From contig CAZWVJ010000005.1 in the NCBI GenBank assembly GCA_964636865.1, forward strand, positions 1 to 64,000: a stretch of 64,000 nt of DNA, in the 5' to 3' direction. Numbering within the stretch: the stretch's first letter is position 1; each line of letters begins with the position of its first letter. This document shows, piece after piece, positions 45,382 to 53,322 of this stretch. Under the pieces are notes generated by a model, which worked only from the letters and a program-made list of their open reading frames with translations, was not told the origin of the DNA and ran no database searches. This DNA comes from B1SED10-75 sp964636865. GTDB taxonomy: Bacteria; Bacillota; Dethiobacteria; DTU022; PWGO01. The translations under genes and the position numbers were made by a program.

Positions 45382-45966
45382 TCATCTCCCTGATACAAAT
45401 TTTTCATACCCTTTAAGGTAAAATCGTAAAAATATATTGTCTCCCTTATTTAAGCCTACTCTTTTGCTTACCCCTATATCTTCCAAAGCTACATTTATAT
45501 TATCAGATAGTACATGCAAGGGAGAATCTTCTAAGGAAATTTTATCATGCCCGGCGTTTATTCCCATAGATTTACACAAGTTACCCGGGCCACAAGATAA
45601 ACGAGTTTCACGGCATTTACCGCCCCTTCTTTCTCGCATTAGTTCGATCCCTTCTAACGGACATAATGAGCGCACAAGAACAGCTTCTCCCTTTCCCTCT
45701 TCTCTGGTAACAGCATTAAAGCAATAATGTATGCCATATATTAAGTAAACATAAGCTTTTCCCGGAGGGCCGAACATAGTGGCATTTCGTTTTGTCATGC
45801 CTCGATAAGCATGGCAAGCCGGATCATTCTCTAAATAAGCTTCCGTTTCCACAATAATCCCGGAAGTTGTTCCTTGTGGAGATTCATGAACCAATACTTT
45901 ACCAAGCAAATCATTAGCCACAGATACGGTATCTCGGGCATAAAAATTTTCACTCAGCACTTCCAT
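45382..45966 (-). CDS. 3-methyladenine DNA glycosylase (AAG/Mpg family)
   Basis: 194 aa from ATG 45966; a GTG at 45987 adds seven residues and has AAGGA only a few bases away, so the start is uncertain. Family motifs: RDTVSVANDLLGKVLVHE, VETEAYLENDPACHAYRG with catalytic Glu, KRNATMFGPPGKAYVYLIYG, and LSCGPGNLCKSMGI. It excises alkylated purines. It lies between cvpA and mutS2, where DNA polymerase X is found in many relatives. Confidence 0.9.
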   Translation of the reverse strand: MEVLSENFYARDTVSVANDLLGKVLVHESPQGTTSGIIVETEAYLENDPACHAYRGMTKRNATMFGPPGKAYVYLIYGIHYCFNAVTREEGKGEAVLVRSLCPLEGIELMRERRGGKCRETRLSCGPGNLCKSMGINAGHDKISLEDSPLHVLSDNINVALEDIGVSKRVGLNKGDNIFLRFYLKGYEKFVSGR

Positions 45967-46021
45967 TCTAAAATAATAACCCTTCACTTTCCTTCATATA
46001 TTTTTTGCCATTATTCTCCAA

Positions 46022-46060
46022 TAAAAAGAGCCAGAAAGTATTCAATACTTCCGCGGCTCC
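46022..46060 (-). terminator. Terminator downstream of cvpA
   Basis: On the minus strand GAGCC-GC-GGAAGTATT pairs with ATACTTTC-T-GGCTC and is followed by five T. It separates zapA-cvpA from the glycosylase-mutS2 pair. Confidence 0.8.
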
Positions 46061-46095
46061 GGCTAATCTGAGCATATTCATTTAATGCGATAACA

Positions 46096-46629
46096 TTAAT
46101 CTTCTATAATTAATGTGTAGTGCTCACTTATGAAATCTGTAGCTTCCCCTAAAAATTCCGGGAATATCCCAGATATCAAATTCGCTAATGCAGAATTTGC
46201 AACCACATCTCCCATTACTTCGTAAGGTAAAACCGACAAAACAGCTACAATTATAAAAAGAAAAATAAAAGCTTTTAATAAACCTACAATAACCCCTCCA
46301 ATCATATTAAAAATACCTATGAGGGGAATATAATTAACCATTCTCATTTTTTCGGCAACAAATCTAACCACAAATTGAAGGAGAACAAATATTCCTACAA
46401 AAGCAACTACAGTAGCCACCATACTCCCGGCATCACCATTTCGCACCGGTGAAAACAAGTCCAAAATAATTGTCCCCACCGGTCCACTGGCATAAAAAGC
46501 TACCACCAGGGAAATAACAAGGCCTAGTAATGTGAGTAACTGCTTTATCAAACCATCTCGAAAACCTAATACGATATAAATGAGTAAAACTATAGCAATT
46601 GCCAGGTCTAACCAGTTAATTTTCCTCAC
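46096..46629 (-). CDS. cvpA: CvpA family membrane protein, probable GTG start
   Basis: 177 aa if started at GTG 46629, giving MRKINWLDLAIAIVLLIYIVLGFRDGL, which best fits the family. ATG 46650 is an alternative, and the full ORF to 46716 is unlikely. Four transmembrane segments are visible, and the C-terminus EFLGEATDFISEHY is amphipathic. CvpA-like proteins affect colicin V production and envelope stress in other bacteria; the function here is unknown. It overlaps the end of zapA by 14 bases, as expected for coupling. Confidence 0.8.
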   Translation of the reverse strand: MRKINWLDLAIAIVLLIYIVLGFRDGLIKQLLTLLGLVISLVVAFYASGPVGTIILDLFSPVRNGDAGSMVATVVAFVGIFVLLQFVVRFVAEKMRMVNYIPLIGIFNMIGGVIVGLLKAFIFLFIIVAVLSVLPYEVMGDVVANSALANLISGIFPEFLGEATDFISEHYTLIIED

Positions 46630-46972
46630 CTCTATTCTCTTGGTTTTCATCAAGGGAAAGGTTACTTTCTTGCTCCAGCTGAAGTTGGTGTAAATAACCT
46701 TTGCGATCCAACTCATCTTTTAATTTCAAAACTTCATCGGCCAGGTTTATTGAACATAGCACGGCTAAATTTTGTTTGCTCATTTGCGGATTGTTTTGCG
46801 CCAGGCTTCGCATTAAGTAATCCACATATTCACTTACACTTTGCAAATGAGACTGGGGAGCGCCTCCTTTAATAACATAATCCTCTCCCATGATATTTAT
46901 AGTTATCCTTATTTTCTGGTTTTTCCCCAATACAACCACCTGCTTTTTCATTATAAATTCGTTAAGTTTCAC
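46616..46972 (-). CDS. zapA: Cell division protein ZapA
   Basis: 118 aa from GTG 46972 (AGGA 5 bases upstream); a TTG at 46930 with AGGTGG 5 bases upstream would give 104 aa and is equally plausible. RITINIMGEDYVIKGGAPQSHLQSVSEYVDYLM is the ZapA fold, followed by a coiled-coil (LADEVLKLKDELDRK). It bundles FtsZ. It lies 40 bases downstream of pheT, the usual Firmicutes position. Confidence 0.88.
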   Translation of the reverse strand: MKLNEFIMKKQVVVLGKNQKIRITINIMGEDYVIKGGAPQSHLQSVSEYVDYLMRSLAQNNPQMSKQNLAVLCSINLADEVLKLKDELDRKGYLHQLQLEQESNLSLDENQENRGEEN

Positions 46973-47011
46973 AATATTCCTGCATATTAATTAAATATAA
47001 TTATTTTTTCA

Positions 47012-49438
47012 TTATTTTCTTAGCTCCACCCCTAACCTGTTATAAAGTTCCTCTTCTATGGCATGGTGAACTTCAGATACCTGCTCATCCCTTAATGTTT
47101 GCTCCTGAGAACGATAAACTATGGAAAAAGCAAGGCTTCGATATCCTGCCGGAATAGATTTCCCTTCATATAAATCAAAAAGTAAAATGCTTTCTACCAG
47201 ACTTCCACCCGTTTCCCTGATACAATTCTCCACTTGCGCGGTAGTAATATTCACAGGTACAAGAACGGCAATATCTCTTAGTGAAGCAGGATATTTAGGT
47301 AAAGAACTAAATTCCTTAAATAATTTCACCTTATTTAAAAGCTTTGCTAAATTTATTTCCGCTAATACCACTTCCTGTTTAAAATCATACTCACTTTTTA
47401 CATCGGGGTGGAGCATACCTATATAACCAAGTTCTTCATTCCCCAAAAACACCGAGGCAGCCTGATAAGGATGTAAAAAGGGTATTTGCGTACTTTCAAA
47501 CGAAATAAATTCATCGGTAAATGTATTGAGTAACTCTTCTATGGCTCCTTTTAAATAGAAGAAATCAACCTTTTGAGGGGAAGTATTCCAATTTTTCGGA
47601 GGCATTTTCCCTGTTCCCCCTAAAGAGAGAACTAAATTTTCTTCAGGCAATTCCTGCAAAGGAAGTTCTCCTGCCTCAAATATTGAGCCAATTTCAAAAA
47701 ACAATTGTGAGTTTACTCGATAATGTAAGTTATATTGAATAACGTCGAGCATCCCCGGAACCAAAGTGGTTCGCATTACTCCCTGTTCTTCACTTATAGG
47801 ATTTTTTAATTCGATACAGGTCCTAAACTGATGTTCCTCAGGTAATTTCAACTTATCAAGCATCCGGGGATTGATAAAAGAGTAAGTAATTACTTCATAA
47901 AAACCACATGAAGTCATAAAGTCTCTCACGGAATTAAGCGCTCGTTTTTTTTCAGGCTCCCGGCTGGGAATCAGCTTCCCCGAAGGCAAAACAGCAGGAA
48001 TCTCGTCATAACCGTAGAGGCGCGCCAGCTCTTCCATAATGTCTTCTTCTATAAGCAAATCCGCCCTTCGGGTAGGAGCTTTCACCATTATCTCCTCTGA
48101 ATCTGTCTCCTTTTCTATCTCCAATCCCAATCTTTTTAAAATATCTTTTATTTCGTTTAACGGAATTTTTATTCCCAGTGTCCTCTCCACTTGCGCAGGT
48201 CTAACACTAATTCTTTTTTCCTCTACAGGGTTCGGGTAATTATCAATAACTCCCTTTAAAACCTTACCGTTTGCTAATTCTGACATTAAGTAAGCCGCTC
48301 TATTTTGGGCTTCTATAACACCTTCCGGAGCAACTCCTTTTTCAAAACGCTGCGATGCTTCCGAAGATAAACCAAGCCCCCTTGCAGTCCGGCGAATAGA
48401 ATAAGGATTAAAATAAGCGGATTCTAACAATACAGCACGGGTATCAGGGGTAATTTCCGTGTTCTCCCCTCCCATGACTCCTGCCAACCCAATGGGCCCA
48501 GATTTATCAGCTATAACCAGGTTTTCAGAACTTAAATTTCTTTGCACACCGTCTATAGTAGTTAAAATATCACCTTCGCGGGCACTACGGACAATTACTT
48601 CACCTTCTTTGACCAGGTTATAATCAAAAGCATGCAAAGGTTGACCATATTCCCACATAACATAATTAGTAATATCCACAATACTATTAATGGGCCTTAA
48701 TCCCGCCTTGAGAAGCCTAAGCTGCAGCCAAAAAGGAGATGGTGTTAAACGGGGGTCGCGAATGATTCTGGCTGTATAACGCCGGCATAGATTTTCATCT
48801 TCTATACGCACGGCAGCATAGTCATTTACATCCTCTTCAATTTCCCCGGGTTGACGGGGTGGAAGTTTTATTTTTAATCCCAAAATTGCAGCTAATTCAT
48901 AAGCTACACCAATTAACCCCAGGCAATCTGCCCTGTTTGGTGTCAGTCCTAAATGAATAATGCTATCATTTATCTCCCAAAAATCTACTAAATCCTTACC
49001 TTCAGAAATATGATTATCTATAACCAAAATGCCTTCTTCTTCCTGCTCCAAGTCTAATTGTAATTCGGAAGACGAACAAATCATGCCTTGCGATTTTATA
49101 CCTTCAATTTCTATTTCTTTTATTTCGTTTCCCCCGGGTAGAACTCCACCCGGCAACACCACAGGTACTCGCTGACCAACTTTTACATTGCCGGCGCCAC
49201 AAGCCACCTTTCTTCTATCTCCATTACCGGTATTTAAAGTAACCAAACTCAGGTTATCCTTCCCGGGATGCGATTCTAATTTCTCTATTGTTCCGGCCAC
49301 CACATCTTTAATACCGGGATTAAATTTTTCAACCGACTCTACTTCTATACCTGATAAAGTTAACTTTTCTGCAATTTCTTCCGGTGAACTATCCAGTTCG
49401 GGTAAATATTCTTTTAACCACAGGTATGGTACTCGCAT
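47012..49438 (-). CDS. pheT: Phenylalanine-tRNA ligase beta subunit
   Basis: 808 aa. An N-terminal tRNA-binding EMAP-like domain (about 40-150: GTIEKLESHPGKDNLSLVTL), B3/B4 domain with editing region (LTPNRADCLGLIGVAYELA), B5 domain, catalytic-like core, and a C-terminal anticodon-binding FDX-ACB domain (FKEFSSLPKYPASLRDIAVLV). It associates with PheS as an alpha2-beta2 enzyme. It follows pheS by 102 bases. Confidence 0.97.
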   Translation of the reverse strand: MRVPYLWLKEYLPELDSSPEEIAEKLTLSGIEVESVEKFNPGIKDVVAGTIEKLESHPGKDNLSLVTLNTGNGDRRKVACGAGNVKVGQRVPVVLPGGVLPGGNEIKEIEIEGIKSQGMICSSSELQLDLEQEEEGILVIDNHISEGKDLVDFWEINDSIIHLGLTPNRADCLGLIGVAYELAAILGLKIKLPPRQPGEIEEDVNDYAAVRIEDENLCRRYTARIIRDPRLTPSPFWLQLRLLKAGLRPINSIVDITNYVMWEYGQPLHAFDYNLVKEGEVIVRSAREGDILTTIDGVQRNLSSENLVIADKSGPIGLAGVMGGENTEITPDTRAVLLESAYFNPYSIRRTARGLGLSSEASQRFEKGVAPEGVIEAQNRAAYLMSELANGKVLKGVIDNYPNPVEEKRISVRPAQVERTLGIKIPLNEIKDILKRLGLEIEKETDSEEIMVKAPTRRADLLIEEDIMEELARLYGYDEIPAVLPSGKLIPSREPEKKRALNSVRDFMTSCGFYEVITYSFINPRMLDKLKLPEEHQFRTCIELKNPISEEQGVMRTTLVPGMLDVIQYNLHYRVNSQLFFEIGSIFEAGELPLQELPEENLVLSLGGTGKMPPKNWNTSPQKVDFFYLKGAIEELLNTFTDEFISFESTQIPFLHPYQAASVFLGNEELGYIGMLHPDVKSEYDFKQEVVLAEINLAKLLNKVKLFKEFSSLPKYPASLRDIAVLVPVNITTAQVENCIRETGGSLVESILLFDLYEGKSIPAGYRSLAFSIVYRSQEQTLRDEQVSEVHHAIEEELYNRLGVELRK

Positions 49439-49540
49439 GCCAGCCCTCCTTTATTAAGCTTGTTTTTTCTAATTCAAATATTCCTATAAATATTAAAGAT
49501 GTTTATCGGTTTTCTAAATCAAAAAGAGCCTTAATAACAA

Positions 49541-50566
49541 TTAAAATTGGCTTAACATTCGGTAATCATTTACATAAAATAACCTGATATCATCAATTCC
49601 ATATTTGAGCATGGCAATCCGCTCTATACCCATGCCAAATGCAAAACCGGTTACTTCCGTTGGATCGTATCCAGAGGTTTGTAAAACATTTGGATGTACC
49701 ATCCCCGCTCCGAGAATCTCCAACCAACCTGTATATTCACACGTCCTACAGCCTTTTCCCTCACAAATGACACATGAAATATCCACTTCCGCACTTGGTT
49801 CGGTAAACGGAAAATAGCTGGGGCGCAAACGTATTTTATGTTGTTCACCAAACATTTCCCGGGCAAATACCTGTAATGTTCCTTTTAAATGAGCAAACGT
49901 TATACCCCGGTCAACTGCCAACCCCTCTATTTGGTGAAACATAGGTGAATGAGTAGCATCATCATCCCGGCGGAAAACTTTACCCGGCGCAATAACCCTT
50001 ACGGGCAATTCCGGCTGTTGTTCTTCCATAACTCTAACCTGCACCGGTGAAGTATGAGGCCTTAGCAATATTTTGGAGGTAATATAAAACGAATCTTGCA
50101 TATCACGGGCCGGATGCTCTTCCGGTATATTTAAAGCTTCAAAGCTATAATAATCCCATTCTACTTCAGGACCCTCGGCAACTTGAAAGCCCAAGCCGAT
50201 AAATACATCCTTTAATTCTTCCATAATAGAAGTTATAGGGTGCTTCCTGCCTACCAAAAAAGAAGTTCCGGGAAGAGTAACATCCAGCTTTTCTTCCTCC
50301 CACTTTTGAACCCGATGAATTTCCTCCAATTCCTGTTTTTTTTGTTCAATTAAATTTTCCAGTTGATCTCTCAATTCATTTGCTTTTTGGCCGATTAATG
50401 GGCGCAGATCTTCAGGCTGCTGCCCCAAACTTCGAAGAATAGTTGTTATTTCACCTTTTTTTCCCAAATAACGTACTTTTAAATCATCCAGAGTCTTGGG
50501 GTCAGTAGCTGCACTGATTGTTTCTTTAGCCTGCCGCTCCAATTCCTCGATTTTTTCCAGCATCAT
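49541..50566 (-). CDS. pheS: Phenylalanine-tRNA ligase alpha subunit
   Basis: 341 aa. The N-terminal coiled-coil (EELERQAKETISAATDPKTLDDLKVRYLGKKGEI) is followed by the class II core: motif 2 region FRRDDDATHSPMFHQIEGLAVD and motif 3 FAFGMGIERIAMLKYGIDDIR. Two adjacent ATGs follow GGAGG, so the start may be 50566 or 50563. A structured leader with a terminator precedes it. Confidence 0.97.
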   Translation of the reverse strand: MMLEKIEELERQAKETISAATDPKTLDDLKVRYLGKKGEITTILRSLGQQPEDLRPLIGQKANELRDQLENLIEQKKQELEEIHRVQKWEEEKLDVTLPGTSFLVGRKHPITSIMEELKDVFIGLGFQVAEGPEVEWDYYSFEALNIPEEHPARDMQDSFYITSKILLRPHTSPVQVRVMEEQQPELPVRVIAPGKVFRRDDDATHSPMFHQIEGLAVDRGITFAHLKGTLQVFAREMFGEQHKIRLRPSYFPFTEPSAEVDISCVICEGKGCRTCEYTGWLEILGAGMVHPNVLQTSGYDPTEVTGFAFGMGIERIAMLKYGIDDIRLFYVNDYRMLSQF

Positions 50567-50612
50567 TTAATCCTCCCTGTTGATATACCTTTATTGTTCT
50601 TTTTTATAAATT

Positions 50613-50892
50613 AAAAAACCTTCGCTATTGCGGCGAAAGTTTATCCACTCCTAAAATTTTATTCCCTTCCAAATTACACATATCTTCCCCTCTTGAATTG
50701 AAAAATCAAAAGTTTCTTCCACAGGCACTAAACCGGTTCTATGCGACAATTATTGCGCCACTACTTTAATGCATGCACAATTGCTTATACATTAAATAAG
50801 CCCTGATAGACCCGGTTTTTTCAAACAATTTCCAACATAAGTCAGCGGTTAGCAATGCTAGCCACTTCCTTTCATGTATTTACCATAATCAC
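50613..50892 (-). ncRNA. Structured pheST leader ending in a terminator, no T-box signature found
   Basis: The region from the predicted start (about 50892) to the T-run holds three structures: GGCTAGC/GCTAACC around 50850, a long stem in which AAACCGGGTCTAT pairs with ATAGAACCGGTTT at 12 of 13 positions, and the terminator CTTTCGC/GCGAAGG followed by six T (50613-50639). Firmicute pheST is usually under a T-box, but I could not find the conserved TGGnACCGCG element. It could be a diverged leader, a new attenuator, or an independent small RNA. The rest of the 440-base gap (50567-51006) is AT-rich with nothing else clear. Confidence 0.5.
50625..50681 (-). CDS. Putative 18-aa leader ORF ending inside the pheS-proximal terminator
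   Basis: ATG 50681 with GAGGGG 5 bases upstream encodes MCNLEGNKILGVDKLSPQ, and its TAG stop lies in the terminator between the two arms. A ribosome at the stop would disrupt the hairpin. There are no Phe codons, so classical attenuation by phenylalanine starvation is not indicated; a single Cys and several Leu/Lys codons are present. May be fortuitous. Confidence 0.35.
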   Translation of the reverse strand: MCNLEGNKILGVDKLSPQ

Positions 50893-50898
50893 AAAGGC

Positions 50899-50928
50899 AT
50901 TATACCATGTTTTTTTTTAAAAAAGCAA
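50899..50928 (-). promoter_or_regulatory. Sigma-A type promoter of the pheST leader
   Basis: On the minus strand TTGCTT (50923-50928), 18-base spacer that is a T/A run, then TATAAT (50899-50904) in the context ATGGTATAATGCC, an extended-like -10. Confidence 0.7.
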
Positions 50929-51006
50929 CAAAGCGGGGGCTTACTGTTTATTTATGCTTTTTATGTATTTATGCTTAATAATTCATTTAATCCGGATAAT
51001 TCAAAA

Positions 51007-51807
51007 TTATTTATTCTCCATTCTCTGACGAATAGCTTCATAAATAATAATGCCGGCTGCTACCCCGGCATTTAAGGAATTAATTTTTTGACTTAAGGGG
51101 ATATTTATCTTTTGGGTCGTAACAGATAATAGTTCTTTAGTAATTCCTCTATTCTCGTTACCGATTAATAACACTACCGGTTTACAATAATCCACCTCAT
51201 AATAGCTATTAAATGCCCCCGGATCTGCCGCATATAAAGAGATATCCTTTTTACTCAATTTCCGGCAATACTCTTTTAAATCACCCGTAGGTAATACTTT
51301 AATGTGGAAAATAGCTCCTGCGGTTGCACGCAGTACTTTGGGATTATTGTATTTTACAGTTCCCGTGGTAAAAAAAACTGCATCGAAATTAGCCCCGGCT
51401 GCTGTCCTTATAATAGTACCTAAATTACCCGGGTCTTGAAGATGATCTACAAGGACAGCCAACAAAGATGACTTATTCAAAACATCTTCAGGATCATAAT
51501 TGGGGTACGCGGATATTGCCATTATCCCTTGGGGCGTTTCAGTTTGAGAAATTTTGTAAAGTAATTCCTTGCTGATTGCAACTTTTTCTGTAGAGGAGGG
51601 TAATTTTAAAAAAAGTTCTTCTAATTTTTCATGCTTAATAACTTCCGGAGCATAAAATAACTGTTTAATGCCAATTCCACTTCGGAGAGCTTCTTCAATT
51701 AGATGAAAACCTTCCAGGGGAAGCAAGTTATTATCTGTAGATTGACCATTAATAAGCTTAAGATATTTTTTAATTAAAGGGTTGCGCTCGCTAATAATAT
51801 TTTTCAT
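51007..51807 (-). CDS. SpoU/TrmH family RNA 2'-O-methyltransferase
   Basis: 266 aa. A short N-terminal substrate-binding part (PLIKKYLKLINGQ, LPLEGFHLIEEAL) precedes the SPOUT domain with DHLQDPGNLGTIIRTAAGAN, LLIGNENRGI and LSQKINSLNAGVAAGIIIYEA. The reader's likely equivalent is Bacillus YsgA, a probable rRNA ribose methyltransferase. It starts 8 bases after the rplT stop and precedes pheST, the conserved order. Confidence 0.92.
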   Translation of the reverse strand: MKNIISERNPLIKKYLKLINGQSTDNNLLPLEGFHLIEEALRSGIGIKQLFYAPEVIKHEKLEELFLKLPSSTEKVAISKELLYKISQTETPQGIMAISAYPNYDPEDVLNKSSLLAVLVDHLQDPGNLGTIIRTAAGANFDAVFFTTGTVKYNNPKVLRATAGAIFHIKVLPTGDLKEYCRKLSKKDISLYAADPGAFNSYYEVDYCKPVVLLIGNENRGITKELLSVTTQKINIPLSQKINSLNAGVAAGIIIYEAIRQRMENK

Positions 51808-51815
51808 ATAAAATA

Positions 51816-52169
51816 CTATAAATTTTCTTTGGCTACTTCTACCAAACGACCAAAACCTTCTTTATCTTTCACGGCTAAATCAGCCAACATTTTACGATTA
51901 ACCTCCACTCCGGCATTTTTCAAACCGTTAATTAACCTGCTGTAAGAAATGCCGTTAGCCCGGGCAGCTGCATTTATTCTGGTAATCCATAACTTACGAA
52001 ATTCTCTTTTGCGCTGCCGCCGATCACGATATGCATAGTGAAGTGACCTCATTACTTGCTGGTTGGCAATGCGATAAAGCTTACTTTTTGAACCGTAGTA
52101 ACCTTTGGCAAGCTTTAATATTTTTTTTCTTTTTTTACGAGCAACATTTCCTCTTTTTACCCGTGGCAT
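51816..52169 (-). CDS. rplT: 50S ribosomal protein L20
   Basis: 117 aa: MPRVKRGNVARKKRKKILKL and FRKLWITRINAAARANGISYSRLINGL are fully conserved. It binds 23S rRNA early in assembly and represses the infC-rpmI-rplT operon through the leader upstream of infC. AGGAGGTTG precedes the start. Confidence 0.98.
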   Translation of the reverse strand: MPRVKRGNVARKKRKKILKLAKGYYGSKSKLYRIANQQVMRSLHYAYRDRRQRKREFRKLWITRINAAARANGISYSRLINGLKNAGVEVNRKMLADLAVKDKEGFGRLVEVAKENL

Positions 52170-52211
52170 ATTTTCAACCTCCTACTGAATATTAATTTTC
52201 TCTCTAATATA

Positions 52212-52409
52212 TTACATATAAGGAAGAACTCTCTGCACCCGCCGGTAATCGGATTGGCTTACAGTTGTTGGCTGGCGCAGCCGGCGTTTTCTGCGAATAT
52301 TTTTCTTTTCCAGAAGGTGACTCTTATAAGCGCTATGGCGTTTTATTTTTCCCCTGCCTGTTTTCTTAAATCTCTTGGCTGCTCCCCGATGTGTTTTCAT
52401 TTTAGGCAC
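52212..52409 (-). CDS. rpmI: 50S ribosomal protein L35
   Basis: 65 aa: MPKMKTHRGAAKRFKKTGRGKIKRH and SAYKSHLLEKKNIRRKRRLR match the family throughout. It lies between infC and rplT, and AGGAGGTAAATACT precedes the start. Confidence 0.98.
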   Translation of the reverse strand: MPKMKTHRGAAKRFKKTGRGKIKRHSAYKSHLLEKKNIRRKRRLRQPTTVSQSDYRRVQRVLPYM

Positions 52410-52438
52410 AGTATTTACCTCCTTCTTCTCGTCTTTTC

Positions 52439-52951
52439 TTACTTTGTTCTCGGAGCAATTATCATAATCATGTTCTTACCTTCTACCCTGGGCTCTTTTT
52501 CAATTACACCCCACTCTGAAAGTTCATCCGCTAAATCCTGGCAAAGCTTTCTCCCCATGTCTTTATGGGTAATTTCTCTGCCGCGAAACATCACGGTTAC
52601 TTTTATTTTATCCCCGTTCTGTAAAAAGCGTTTGCCATTTTTGACCTTCACTTCAAAATCATGCGTATCAATCCCCGGCCTTAATTTAATTTCTTTAACG
52701 GAAATTACTTTTTGCTTTTTACGCGCTTCCCTTTCCCGCTTATTTTGTTCATACTTATATTTGCCGAAATCCATAATACGGCACACCGGGGGTTTAGAAT
52801 GAGGTGATACATTCACCAAATCCAAATTCTTTTTATGAGCAATTTCTAATGCTTGATCAGTATTCATGATACCTAATTGAGTACCATCACTATCAATTAA
52901 CCTTACTTCTTTAGCCCGAATCTGTTCATTTACTAACAGATCTTTACTAAT
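52439..52951 (-). CDS. infC: Translation initiation factor IF-3, ATT start
   Basis: 170 aa when started at ATT 52951: GGAGGTG ends 6 bases before it, and the product reads (M)SKDLLVNEQIRAKEVRLID, the expected IF-3 N-terminus. The GTG at 52960 lies inside the Shine-Dalgarno sequence and is unlikely. An ATT start is characteristic of infC, allowing IF-3 to discriminate against its own mRNA. N domain to about residue 75, basic linker, then C domain VKNGKRFLQNGDKIKVTVMFRGRE. Confidence 0.95.
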   Translation of the reverse strand: MSKDLLVNEQIRAKEVRLIDSDGTQLGIMNTDQALEIAHKKNLDLVNVSPHSKPPVCRIMDFGKYKYEQNKREREARKKQKVISVKEIKLRPGIDTHDFEVKVKNGKRFLQNGDKIKVTVMFRGREITHKDMGRKLCQDLADELSEWGVIEKEPRVEGKNMIMIIAPRTK

Positions 52952-52980
52952 TCTTGTCACCTCCGTAATATTGATAAATT

Positions 52981-53112
52981 AATAATGTAAAAAGAGCAGT
53001 ATTTCCCCTGCTCTATTATCAAAAGTAGTATTTTCAAACCTTTATTACAATGTGTTTTTACACATGCTCTAAGGTGAGAAGCAAGGGCTTCTGCTTGGTT
53101 ATTTAATTTGAC
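52981..53112 (-). ncRNA. L20-type autoregulatory leader of infC-rpmI-rplT
   Basis: The leader contains AAGCAGAAGCCCTTGCTTCT followed by CACCTT, as in known infC leaders of Firmicutes, then ATGTGT/ACACAT and the terminator AGAGCAG/CTGCTCT with TTTTT (52988-53015). L20 bound to this leader favours the terminator. Identification rests on position and motif; no covariance model was run. Confidence 0.75.
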
Positions 53113-53118
53113 TTTAAT

Positions 53119-53147
53119 ATGTTAACAGATATCAGCGCATGAGTCAA
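53119..53147 (-). promoter_or_regulatory. Sigma-A promoter of the infC operon
   Basis: On the minus strand TTGACT (53142-53147), 17-base spacer and TAACAT (53119-53124). Transcription would start about 160 bases before infC, giving the L20-type leader. The remaining stretch to 53322 has a G-rich segment on the minus strand and no recognisable gene. Confidence 0.7.
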
Positions 53148-53322
53148 TTATTCGCGATCATTCAATAAAATCTTACTATCTAAAAAGTGGTCACTGTGGC
53201 GGCACATTATCGCAAATATGCTTTTGCTGTGTTAAACCAACCACCTGCCCCCGCCAAACCTCCGTTTAAACAAAATCGGCTTTTTAAGTATAAGAAGCGC
53301 TCTCAACCTTTCAAACACCTAT

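Noticed and set aside
50567..50900. T-box riboswitch for pheST
   Set aside because: The expected TGGnACCGCG antiterminator element was not found on reading the leader; reported instead as an unusual leader.
53161..53322. G-rich minus-strand segment as a possible gene or RNA
   Set aside because: No start with ribosome site, no conserved structure and no terminator could be drawn; left as unexplained intergenic DNA.
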